Shown here in pieces: positions 1 to 5,013 of a DNA stretch of 5,013 nt (its first letter is position 1; each line of letters begins with the position of its first letter). Under the pieces are notes generated by a model, which saw only the letters and a list, made by a program, of their open reading frames with translations, was not told the origin of the DNA and searched no databases. Source of the stretch: an uncultured Eubacteriales bacterium (GTDB lineage Bacteria > Bacillota > Clostridia > Oscillospirales > Oscillospiraceae); NCBI GenBank assembly GCA_902492005.1, contig CABUJV010000058.1:1-5013 (forward strand), in the 5' to 3' direction. Both the position numbers and the translations under genes were made by a program.

Positions 1-81
1 GGTGGTTCCCGCGGCGGAAGCTTCGGCGGCCGGCGCGGCGGCGGAGGGGGTTCCCGCGGCGGCGGCGCCGGACGCAGATGA
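1..81 (+). CDS. C-terminal end of an unidentified protein with a Gly/Arg-rich tail (partial)
   Basis: An open frame enters from the left edge in frame 1 and ends at the TGA at 79-81, giving 26 residues almost entirely Gly, Arg and Ser with one Phe and one Ala. The 5' part lies outside the window. Tails like this end several unrelated families: TPM-domain or YgcG-like membrane-anchored proteins, DUF2207 proteins, and DEAD-box RNA helicases with RGG-like tails. The tail alone cannot separate them, so no function is assigned. The strong terminator immediately after the stop codon supports this being the real end of a plus-strand gene rather than a chance frame in GC-rich DNA. Confidence 0.7.
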   Translation, partial: GGSRGGSFGGRRGGGGGSRGGGAGRR

Positions 82-85
82 CTCC

Positions 86-120
86 AACGCCCGGAGGGGG
101 ACCCCTCTCCGGGCGTTTTT
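86..120 (+). terminator. Intrinsic terminator of the upstream partial gene
   Basis: A 14-bp stem pairs 86-99 with 104-117 (one G-T wobble, 97 with 106) around the loop GACC at 100-103, and is followed by a T-run ending at 120. The hairpin begins 4 bases after the TGA at 79-81. The GC-rich stem plus T-tract is a textbook rho-independent terminator. It separates the upstream gene from the DUF975 gene. Confidence 0.93.
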
Positions 121-137
121 GACCGTCGGCCCCGGCC

Positions 138-167
138 TTTACAACCGGATGGTCCATATGATAAGAT
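138..167 (+). promoter_or_regulatory. Possible sigma-A promoter for the DUF975-family gene
   Basis: TTTACA at 138-143 matches the -35 consensus at 5 of 6 positions. With an 18-base spacer, TAAGAT at 162-167 is a 4 of 6 match for the -10 box. An alternative -10, TATGAT at 157-162, is a better hexamer but has no -35 at a proper distance. The location between a terminator (ends at 120) and a ribosome binding site (AGGAGG, 184-189) argues that some promoter must lie here, but the exact boxes are uncertain. Confidence 0.45.
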
Positions 168-197
168 AAAGCATCTGAAGAACAGGAGGGACCCCCC

Positions 198-1247
198 ATG
201 GGATTCAACCGTCCGCAAGTCAAGGCGGCCGCCAAGGCCGTCATCCGGCAGGCCCGGCCCAGTCCCCGCTGGATCACTCTGCTGTTCTTCCTTCTCCTCT
301 GGGTCGTTCCCGGCGTGCTGATGCTGCTGGCTGCCCGCCCCCTTCTGAACCTCGCCTCCCTGGCGGCTGCCGGCGTGTCGGAGCACCCGCTCTATCGCTC
401 TGCCGCCTCTGTGTCCGGCGGACTTTCCTCCCTGCTCTTCTTTTTGGGCCTCCTGGCCGCCCTGTTTTGTGTCGTGCTGACCTACGGGTATCTGGGCTAT
501 GGTCTGAAGCTCTGGCGGGGGCAGGAGACGAGCTGGCGCGATCTGTTCTGCGGCATCCCTCAGGCCGGTCGGGTACTGCTCCTCACCCTCCAGATCTTCC
601 TCTTCACCTTTTTGTGGACGTTGCTGGGCGCTCTTCTCTCGTCCGCGGCGCTCTATCTTGCCAGCGTATTCGTTTTTCTGCTGGCGGCTCTCTCCGAAGG
701 GCTGGCCTGGCTCGCCGGCAGCCTGCTGAATCTGGGCCTCATGGCGGGCTTTATGGTATTCCTCTACTCCAGGGTGCTCCGCTACGCTCTGGCCTGCTAC
801 ATCCTGCTGGACAAACCGGAGTACCGGGCCGGCGAAGCCCTGGATGAGAGCAAGGACCTCATGGTGGGCCACCGATGGAACTTTTTTGTTCTGCTGTTCT
901 CCTTCCTGGGCTGGTTCCTGCTGACCGCGCTGATTTACAGCGCCGGAATGTACATCGCCGCCGCCCTCGCAAACCATCTGTTCATGCGGATCTGTTCCAG
1001 CTATGTGCGGCTCACCCTGCTCTTCTGGTTGCTGGCCTGCCTGCTCACTCTGCCCCTTGTCCTCTGGCTCGCACCCTATCTGGCCTGCTCCTGCGCCGGC
1101 TTCTATGAGGCGGTGGCGCAGAATCCTGGCCCGGTCTCCGGCTTTCCGCCCCGGCCGGAGGAGTACGACCCGGAGCGCCGGTCCCGGGGCGGCTTCAACG
1201 GAGAATATCCGCCTAGGGACTATCACGGCCCGGACCTTCCCATCTGA
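198..1247 (+). CDS. DUF975-family multi-pass integral membrane protein
   Basis: A 349-residue very hydrophobic protein without a known reaction. The start is set by AGGAGG at 184-189, 8 bases before the ATG. The N-terminus (FNRPQVKAAAKAVIR, residues 3-17) is a short basic cytoplasmic segment typical of the family. Membrane segments are visible at about residues 25-47, 76-98, 124-147, 148-166, 170-192, 225-257 and 272-296. Between them are the family-type GYGLKLWRGQ stretch (100-109), the Asp-Leu-Phe of a short loop (115-117), and the block around residues 202-225 (ILLDKPEYRAGEALDESKDL, then GHRW), which corresponds to the conserved DUF975 'EAL..SK.LM.GH.W' segment. The FLGWFLL and FYEAV elements near residues 236-242 and 302-306 also fit. 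The last 45 residues form a hydrophilic Pro/Arg/Gly-rich cytoplasmic tail. It has its own promoter region and a terminator, so it is probably monocistronic. The DUF975 assignment is from motif recognition, and the role is unknown. Confidence 0.87.
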   Translation: MGFNRPQVKAAAKAVIRQARPSPRWITLLFFLLLWVVPGVLMLLAARPLLNLASLAAAGVSEHPLYRSAASVSGGLSSLLFFLGLLAALFCVVLTYGYLGYGLKLWRGQETSWRDLFCGIPQAGRVLLLTLQIFLFTFLWTLLGALLSSAALYLASVFVFLLAALSEGLAWLAGSLLNLGLMAGFMVFLYSRVLRYALACYILLDKPEYRAGEALDESKDLMVGHRWNFFVLLFSFLGWFLLTALIYSAGMYIAAALANHLFMRICSSYVRLTLLFWLLACLLTLPLVLWLAPYLACSCAGFYEAVAQNPGPVSGFPPRPEEYDPERRSRGGFNGEYPPRDYHGPDLPI

Positions 1248-1255
1248 GGGTATTG

Positions 1256-1287
1256 AAAAGCGCCGTCTCCCGTGAGGCGGCGCTTTT
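1256..1287. terminator. Bidirectional terminator between convergent genes
   Basis: AAAAGCGCCGTCTC (1256-1269) pairs with GAGGCGGCGCTTTT (1274-1287) through 14 positions, one of them a G-T wobble, around the loop CCGT. The A-run on the left and T-run on the right give a U-tract in both transcripts. It lies 8 bases after the stop of the DUF975 gene and 8 bases after the stop of the convergent acetyltransferase gene, so it can serve both. Confidence 0.92.
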
Positions 1288-1295
1288 GAGACAGC

Positions 1296-1994
1296 TCAGA
1301 CCGGCACCGCCTCGTACCAGCGGGACAGCGCCTCGACCGGACGGAAGCCCGCCCAGCGGTAAAGGCCCCAGGCGGGCCCATTGGCGGAGGACACCCGGAG
1401 CCAGCAGGCCGGGTACCCCGCCGCCGCCAGCCGGTCCATGACTGCCAGCAGCAGCTCCCGGCCCAGCCCTTGGCCCCAGTAGTCCGGCAGGAGGGCGATC
1501 CCCTCGATCTCCGGCGTCTCCTCCTGGAAGCCCAGCTCGTAGATACCTACGGCCGCACCGCCCAGCCGGGCAAAGCCGGAGCGCGGCTCTCCCGCCAAAA
1601 GCTCCTTCAGCTCCTCCCCTCCATAGGTGGCCGAGTTCGGCACGCCGAAGAAGCTGTGGTTATACTGGTCCAGCCACAGCCCTCCCTGCTCCCGGCGCAG
1701 GGGCTCCAGCACCAGCCTGCCCTCCGGGCGGGGCCGGTCCGGCCCCAGCCCCCGCTCCATGGTCCACATCTCATGGCGGAAGGCCAGCTGCCAAGCTCCC
1801 AGCCTCTGTCCCTCCGCCAGGGGAGCCTCCCGGTCGGTCGAGGCCAGATAGATGTGCTCTGCGCCCTGTTCTCCCAGCGCCCCGATCCGGTCGGCCAGCG
1901 CCTCCTCCAGCGCCGCCCCGCCGGGCCCACGCCGAACGATGAGGTACGCCTTCCCCTTGGGTGCGATCTCTTTTGTCACTGCGAACAAGTCCAT
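1296..1994 (-). CDS. GNAT-family N-acetyltransferase with an N-terminal extension
   Basis: A 232-residue soluble protein predicted to transfer an acetyl group from acetyl-CoA to an unidentified amine. The catalytic GNAT domain fills about residues 100-232. Motif A is at residues 163-179 (IEGIALLPDYWGQGLGR), carrying the acetyl-CoA pyrophosphate loop GQGLG. The usual Arg/Gln at the first position of the Q/R-x-x-G-x-G/A signature is Trp173. Motif B follows as LRVSSANGPAWGLYRWAGF (199-217), including the Asn, Leu-Tyr and Gly-Phe characteristic of the family. Residues 1-95 are extra for a single GNAT domain. Their pattern (HIYLASTD at 47-54, then LGAWQLAFRHEMWTME at 65-80) resembles the C-terminal half of a GNAT fold, so a degenerate tandem GNAT is possible. 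The start is supported by AAGGAG (complement of 2001-2006) 6 bases before the ATG. Substrate cannot be inferred. Confidence 0.9.
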   Translation of the reverse strand: MDLFAVTKEIAPKGKAYLIVRRGPGGAALEEALADRIGALGEQGAEHIYLASTDREAPLAEGQRLGAWQLAFRHEMWTMERGLGPDRPRPEGRLVLEPLRREQGGLWLDQYNHSFFGVPNSATYGGEELKELLAGEPRSGFARLGGAAVGIYELGFQEETPEIEGIALLPDYWGQGLGRELLLAVMDRLAAAGYPACWLRVSSANGPAWGLYRWAGFRPVEALSRWYEAVPV

Positions 1995-2032
1995 ATGCTT
2001 CTCCTTCGTGCGGTGTTCCGCCTTTGCATGCT

Positions 2033-2061
2033 ATTATAATGCGGCGTCCCGGACCTGTCCA
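2033..2061 (-). promoter_or_regulatory. Sigma-A promoter of the acetyltransferase gene
   Basis: On the minus strand, TGGACA (complement of 2056-2061; 5 of 6 match to TTGACA) is followed after exactly 17 bases by a perfect TATAAT (complement of 2033-2038). The expected transcript start is near 2026, about 30 bases before the ATG at 1994. The -35 box lies mostly in the loop of the hairpin at 2039-2077, and the spacer occupies one arm of that hairpin. Confidence 0.82.
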
Positions 2062-2077
2062 GTCCGGGACGCCGCAT
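2039..2077 (-). terminator. GC-rich hairpin after the ammonium transporter gene, probable terminator
   Basis: A perfect 16-bp inverted repeat pairs 2039-2054 with 2062-2077 around a 7-base loop (CTGTCCA on the plus strand). It lies 56 bases after the stop codon of the transporter gene on the minus strand. The stem is very GC-rich, but the downstream tract in the minus transcript is ATTATAAT rather than a run of U, so termination may be imperfect. A T6 run earlier in the same transcript (complement of 2105-2110) has no convincing stem before it. This hairpin is the best candidate for ending the transporter transcript. Confidence 0.6.
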
Positions 2078-2133
2078 GGCAGAATCAGCAGAGTATTGGG
2101 ACGCAAAAAAGGAGAGGGGAATCAGGAGCCCGT

Positions 2134-3876
2134 TTATTCTTCGCCCTGGAGGGCGTCGTAGCCCTCCTCGCCGGTACGGACCTTGACTGCGTTTTCCACA
2201 TCATAGACGAAGATCTTGCCGTCACCGATGTGGCCGGTATACAGGGATTTCTTGGCCGCGTCGATCACCTCGGCTACCGGCACCTTGGACACGACGATCT
2301 CCACCTGCACCTTGGGCAGCAAATTGATGGCCATGGGAACGCCGCGGTAGTACTCCGTCTTGCCCTTCTGGATCCCGCAGCCCAGCACCTGGGTTACGGT
2401 CATCCCGGTGACGCCGATGCGGTTCATCGCGGTCTTCAGGTCCTCAAACTTGGCCTGATTGCAGAGGATGGTGACCTTGCTCAGCTTCACGCCGGACTCC
2501 GGGGCGGTCCTGGGCCTGGAGGCTACCTGGACCGGCGCCGGCTCGTCCACACGGGCCTTCGGAGCAACGGGCTCGGGGTAGGCGTTCTCTTCCGGCAGAG
2601 AGGTCAGGCTGGTCGTCGGGGCAAAGTCGGCATAGGCGGAGGGCAGGCCGTGCTCCGTGGCGTCCAGTCCGGTGATCTCCTCCTCCTGACTGACGCGGAT
2701 GCCCACTGTTTTCTTGATGACCAGGAAGGTGATGGTGATGGTGACCGCCGTCCACAAGATGACGGAGACCATGCCCAGCAGCTGCAGACCCAGGAGGCGG
2801 ACGCCGCCGCCGTAGAATAGGCCCACATATGTATCGTTCCCGGGGGCCGCCGTGGTGGCAAAGAGGCCCACCGCGATGGTACCCCAGATGCCGTTCAGGC
2901 AGTGGACTGCCACGGCGCCCACCGGATCGTCAATGCGCAGCTTGTAATCCAGCACCCAGACGCCAAAGACCACCAGGACGCCGGCCACCGCGCCGATGAC
3001 AATGGAGCCCAGCGCATCCGTCACGTCGCACGGGGCGGTGATGGCCACCAGGCCCGCCAGGGAGGCGTTCAGGCACATGGAGACGTCCGGCTTCCCGTAC
3101 TTGACCCAGGTGAAGATCATGCAGGTGACGGTCGCTACCGCCGGGGCAATCGTGGTGGTCACGAAGATGGAGCCCAACTGCTCCAGAGAGGTGGCAGCAG
3201 CGCCGTTGAAGCCGTACCAGCCCAGCCACAGGATGAATACGCCCAGAGCGCCTATCGGAAGGTTGTGGCCGGGGAAGGCATTTACCTGTGTAATCTTGCC
3301 GCTCTTGTCACGGCTGAACTTGCCGATCCGGGGGCCCAGCATCTTGGCGCCGATCAGGGCGCTGATGCCGCCCACCATATGGATGGCGCAGGATCCGGCA
3401 AAATCGTGGAAGCCCATCTGGGCCAGCCAGCCGCCGCCCCAGATCCAGTGGGCTTCAATGGGATAGATGAGTGCCGAGATCACCGCGGAATAGATGCAGT
3501 AGGACAGAAATTTCGTCCGCTCCGCCATGGCGCCGGAGACGATGGTCGCGGTGGTGGCGCAAAACACCAGGTTAAACACAAAGTTGGACCAGTCAAACGC
3601 GGCATAGCTGGTAAAGATATCAAAGCCCGGTTTGCCGATCAGGCCCAACAGGTCCTCGCCCAGCAGCAAGCTGAAGCCAATGAGGATAAATACCACCGTG
3701 CCGATGCAGAAATCCATCAGGTTCTTCATGATGATGTTGCCGGCGTTCTTGGCTCTGGTAAACCCTGCCTCCACCATGGCGAAGCCGGCCTGCATCCAGA
3801 AGACCAGTGCGGCGCCGATCAGAAACCAGACGCCAAAAACTTGACCGTTCAGGGCACTCCATACTTCTTCTGTCAT
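2134..3876 (-). CDS. amt: Ammonium transporter (Amt) fused to a C-terminal P-II nitrogen regulatory domain
   Basis: A 580-residue inner-membrane ammonium channel joined to its own P-II-type regulator. Residues 1-395 form the 11-helix Amt channel without an evident cleaved signal peptide. Visible hallmarks, with E. coli AmtB equivalents inferred by motif alignment, are Trp146 (W148), Asp158 in HDFAG (D160), the pore His pair His166 and His325 (H168, H318), HNLPIG at 204-209, and GWYGFN with Phe223 (F215). The standard Amt cytoplasmic tail is at about 400-415 (EITGLDATEHGLPSAY). A Pro/Ala-rich linker covers about 416-461. The P-II domain runs from about 464 to 575 and aligns with GlnB without gaps at an offset of 464. 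It has Gln503 (Q39), Lys522 (K58), TGHIGDGKIFV at 547-557 with Lys554 (K90), and Arg567 (R103). Tyr46 is kept as Tyr510, but the uridylylated Tyr51 is Met515, and R101 is Lys565. AGGAGG (complement of 3885-3890) lies 8 bases before the ATG. The gene has its own promoter and an attenuator-like leader. P-II probably gates the channel in cis or within the trimer; that is inference. Confidence 0.96.
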   Translation of the reverse strand: MTEEVWSALNGQVFGVWFLIGAALVFWMQAGFAMVEAGFTRAKNAGNIIMKNLMDFCIGTVVFILIGFSLLLGEDLLGLIGKPGFDIFTSYAAFDWSNFVFNLVFCATTATIVSGAMAERTKFLSYCIYSAVISALIYPIEAHWIWGGGWLAQMGFHDFAGSCAIHMVGGISALIGAKMLGPRIGKFSRDKSGKITQVNAFPGHNLPIGALGVFILWLGWYGFNGAAATSLEQLGSIFVTTTIAPAVATVTCMIFTWVKYGKPDVSMCLNASLAGLVAITAPCDVTDALGSIVIGAVAGVLVVFGVWVLDYKLRIDDPVGAVAVHCLNGIWGTIAVGLFATTAAPGNDTYVGLFYGGGVRLLGLQLLGMVSVILWTAVTITITFLVIKKTVGIRVSQEEEITGLDATEHGLPSAYADFAPTTSLTSLPEENAYPEPVAPKARVDEPAPVQVASRPRTAPESGVKLSKVTILCNQAKFEDLKTAMNRIGVTGMTVTQVLGCGIQKGKTEYYRGVPMAINLLPKVQVEIVVSKVPVAEVIDAAKKSLYTGHIGDGKIFVYDVENAVKVRTGEEGYDALQGEE

Positions 3877-3896
3877 AATACGCTCCTCCTCAAACG

Positions 3897-3933
3897 AAAA
3901 AACGCACGCTCCCTCTTTCCGTGGAGCGCGCGT
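3897..3933 (-). terminator. Leader terminator (attenuator) just upstream of the ammonium transporter gene
   Basis: In the minus-strand transcript, the arm at 3933-3923 (ACGCGCGCTCC) pairs with the arm at 3912-3902 (GGAGCGTGCGT) over 11 positions, with one U-G wobble, around a 10-base loop. It is followed by an uninterrupted run of six T (complement of 3897-3902). It lies only 6 bases upstream of the ribosome binding site of the transporter gene, so it cannot be the end of a preceding gene and fits an attenuator. The U-G wobble forms only in the minus-strand RNA, which supports that orientation. Confidence 0.88.
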
Positions 3934-4036
3934 CTTTGCGCGTTTTCATGCCATTGCTGTGTTCTCGAGAAGAGGGCCGCTTCCATCTCTGAAAAACACA
4001 ACGGGCGCTGCGGATGGTCTTTCATCCACAGCGCCC
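3927..4036 (-). promoter_or_regulatory. Candidate ANTAR-protein RNA target (two AAAGAC hexaloop hairpins) in the amt leader
   Basis: Read on the minus strand, P1 is a 14-bp stem (4036-4023 with 4016-4003, one U-G wobble) closing the loop AAAGAC (4022-4017). P2 is a 5-bp stem (CGCGC at 3942-3938 with GCGCG at 3931-3927) closing the identical loop AAAGAC (3937-3932). Between them, GTTGTGTTTT (4002-3993) can pair with AGAACACAGC (3965-3956), which would bring P1 and P2 close and bury the U-rich stretch after P1. P2 uses bases of the left arm of the terminator at 3902-3933, so the two structures exclude each other. Known ANTAR antiterminators bind two hairpins with hexaloops carrying A at position 1 and G at position 4, and stabilise P2 against the terminator. 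The match is by pattern; the ANTAR protein is not in this window. Confidence 0.75.
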
Positions 4037-4051
4037 TTGCTTGACAAAAGC

Positions 4052-4080
4052 AGTCTACCGGATTTTTTGCGTCATGTCAA
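4052..4080 (-). promoter_or_regulatory. Sigma-A promoter of the ammonium transporter gene
   Basis: On the minus strand a perfect -35 box TTGACA (complement of 4075-4080) is followed after 17 bases by TAGACT (complement of 4052-4057; 4 of 6 match to TATAAT). The expected start is near 4045, so hairpin P1 begins within about 10 bases of the 5' end and the leader is about 170 nt. CTTGACA at 4040-4046 and TGTCAAG at 4075-4081 form a 7-bp inverted repeat that brackets the promoter and could be an operator. Confidence 0.75.
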
Positions 4081-4156
4081 GAGGCCTCCTGCACTTTCGG
4101 AGGTATTACGGAATTTGCAGGCATCTTCTTCTTCTTTTCATGCAATTTGTATTCCT

Positions 4157-4858
4157 CTAACATTCATTTTCAGGGTCCAAGCGCACTGGGACCGGTCCGG
4201 AAAGCTCCAGGACATCTGGCCGCACGCGGCAGGTATGGGCCAAGATCTTCACCCCCGCGGCGGCCGCCTGACGGACGGCCGCCCCAAAGGCGGGATGGGT
4301 CCTGTCATTCGGGGCCAGCCATTTGACGTCCTCCATCTGGACCACGAAAAAGAGAGCTGCCTCATAGCCCTCCGTCCGGCAGGCTGTCAGTTCCTCCACG
4401 TGCTTGACGCCCCGCTCCGTGGGTGCATCCGGAAAGAACACGGCCCCATCCTCTTCCAGGGTGACCCCCTTGACCTCGACAAACCCCCGCCGCTCTCCCG
4501 CCTCCCAGTAAAAGTCGAATCTGGATCTCCCCCAGACCGTCTCCGGGCGCAGCAGGGTCAGTTCCGGCACAAAACCACCCGTCCGGGCCCACTCGCCAAA
4601 GACCTGGTTGGGAGCCTGCGCATCCATGTTTATAAGCCTGGACCCCTTTTCCACCGCCACCAGATCGAAGCGGGTCTTGCGCGCCGGGTGGGCCGCGCCC
4701 TCCAGATAGATGCGCGCGCCCGGAACCAGCAGCTCCCTGCACCGGCCTGTATTCTTCACATGGACTCGTTCCCGGCTGCCGTCGGGCAGCTCTGCCTCCG
4801 CGATGAAGCGGTTGGGTCGGCTGCAAAACCGGGCCGGCACAATGTGTGTGTACTGCAT
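4157..4858 (-). CDS. sfsA: SfsA family protein (sugar fermentation stimulation protein homologue)
   Basis: A 233-residue cytoplasmic protein of full family length. E. coli SfsA was found through an effect on maltose gene expression and is reported to bind DNA; its biochemical role is unsettled. The N-terminal part (about 1-85) is the OB-like domain and contains HVKNTGRCREL at 33-43. The C-terminal part has a nuclease-like (PD-(D/E)XK-related) core: SRFDF at 112-116 with Asp115, FVEVKGVTLE at 126-135 with Glu128 and Lys130, then FPDAPTERGVKHVEEL at 142-157, the most diagnostic stretch of the family. PNDRTHPAF lies at 183-191. The putative metal-site acidic residues and Lys are present. GAGGAG (complement of 4869-4874) is 10 bases before the ATG. 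The stop is TAG at 4159-4157. It lies directly downstream of the rRNA operon terminator with no visible promoter of its own, and no clear terminator separates it from the amt promoter. Confidence 0.96.
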   Translation of the reverse strand: MQYTHIVPARFCSRPNRFIAEAELPDGSRERVHVKNTGRCRELLVPGARIYLEGAAHPARKTRFDLVAVEKGSRLINMDAQAPNQVFGEWARTGGFVPELTLLRPETVWGRSRFDFYWEAGERRGFVEVKGVTLEEDGAVFFPDAPTERGVKHVEELTACRTEGYEAALFFVVQMEDVKWLAPNDRTHPAFGAAVRQAAAAGVKILAHTCRVRPDVLELSGPVPVRLDPENEC

Positions 4859-4880
4859 GAGGGTTCTTCTCCTCTCAATA

Positions 4881-4914
4881 AGAAAAGCGGACAGAATCTT
4901 CTGTCCGCTTTTCT
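4881..4914 (-). terminator. Terminator of the rRNA operon
   Basis: AGAAAAGCGGACAG (4881-4894) is a perfect complement of CTGTCCGCTTTTCT (4901-4914). Two further A-T pairs can close inward, so the stem is 14-16 bp with a very small loop. It lies just past the 3' end of 5S rRNA. In the minus transcript the stem ends in TTTTCT followed by TATT. Because both arms carry A/T runs it could act in both directions. It ends only 6 bases before the sfsA ribosome binding site. Confidence 0.9.
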
Positions 4915-4916
4915 GT

Positions 4917-5013
<97 letters not shown>

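Noticed and set aside
1852..2820. A 322-residue plus-strand open frame spanning the acetyltransferase start and the transporter 3' end
   Set aside because: It overlaps two real minus-strand genes and the promoter-hairpin region between them, and its composition is that of a mirror frame of the P-II domain.
4003..4036. P1 hairpin as the terminator of sfsA
   Set aside because: It is a strong hairpin followed by a partly U-rich stretch, but it lies downstream of the amt promoter and shares its exact hexaloop with P2. A role in the amt leader explains it better, although a dual role is not excluded.
2902..4044. A 380-residue plus-strand open frame opposite the ammonium transporter gene
   Set aside because: It is antisense to a strongly conserved gene, has no recognisable domain or good ribosome binding site, and its Asp/His/Gln-rich composition is typical of a shadow frame in GC-rich DNA.
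4041..4069. Plus-strand TTGACA at 4041-4046 as a promoter
   Set aside because: At 17 bases downstream there is only a T-run, not a -10 box, and no plus-strand gene follows.
4126..4138. TTC trinucleotide repeat
   Set aside because: Only about four units in non-coding DNA after sfsA, too short to suggest phase variation or any function.
4080..4156. Terminator for sfsA in the gap before the amt promoter
   Set aside because: Short pairings exist in the minus RNA (CCTCC with GGAGG, and CCTGCA with TGCAGG), but none is followed by a U-tract and they compete with each other.

Overview
The window looks like chromosomal DNA of a high-GC member of the Clostridia, most plausibly an Oscillospiraceae-type gut Firmicute. 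Four things suggest this: strong AGGAGG-type ribosome binding sites, a Gram-positive-type 5S rRNA, intrinsic terminators with clear U-tracts, and a DUF975-family membrane protein next to a GC-rich coding style. The genus cannot be fixed from the sequence alone.

Layout. Bases 1-81 are the Gly/Arg-rich tail of a plus-strand gene that starts outside the window, closed by an intrinsic terminator. A plus-strand DUF975-family multi-pass membrane protein (198-1247) follows with its own likely promoter. It converges on a minus-strand GNAT acetyltransferase (1296-1994) across a bidirectional terminator. From there to the end everything reads on the minus strand, in transcription order: the end of a ribosomal RNA operon (5S, partial), its terminator, sfsA (4858-4157), a promoter and about 170 nt of structured leader, an ammonium transporter fused to a P-II signalling domain (3876-2134), a hairpin that contains the next promoter, and the GNAT gene.

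The most interesting part is the nitrogen unit. The transporter has the conserved Amt channel residues, the standard Amt cytoplasmic tail, a Pro/Ala-rich linker and a complete P-II domain, so channel and regulator are one polypeptide. The position equivalent to the uridylylated Tyr51 of GlnB is Met. The mRNA leader has two hairpins with the same AAAGAC hexaloop (A at loop position 1, G at position 4). The second overlaps the left arm of a canonical terminator placed just before the ribosome binding site. This matches the two-hairpin RNA target of ANTAR-domain antitermination proteins, known for nitrogen genes. The inferred result is two layers of control on ammonium uptake: transcript antitermination by a trans-acting ANTAR protein not encoded here, and post-translational gating by the built-in P-II domain.

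The other genes are ordinary and not obviously linked to nitrogen uptake. sfsA stands out by position: its ribosome binding site begins only a few bases after the rRNA terminator and no promoter of its own is visible. There is no sign of a mobile element, CRISPR array, tRNA or phage gene.
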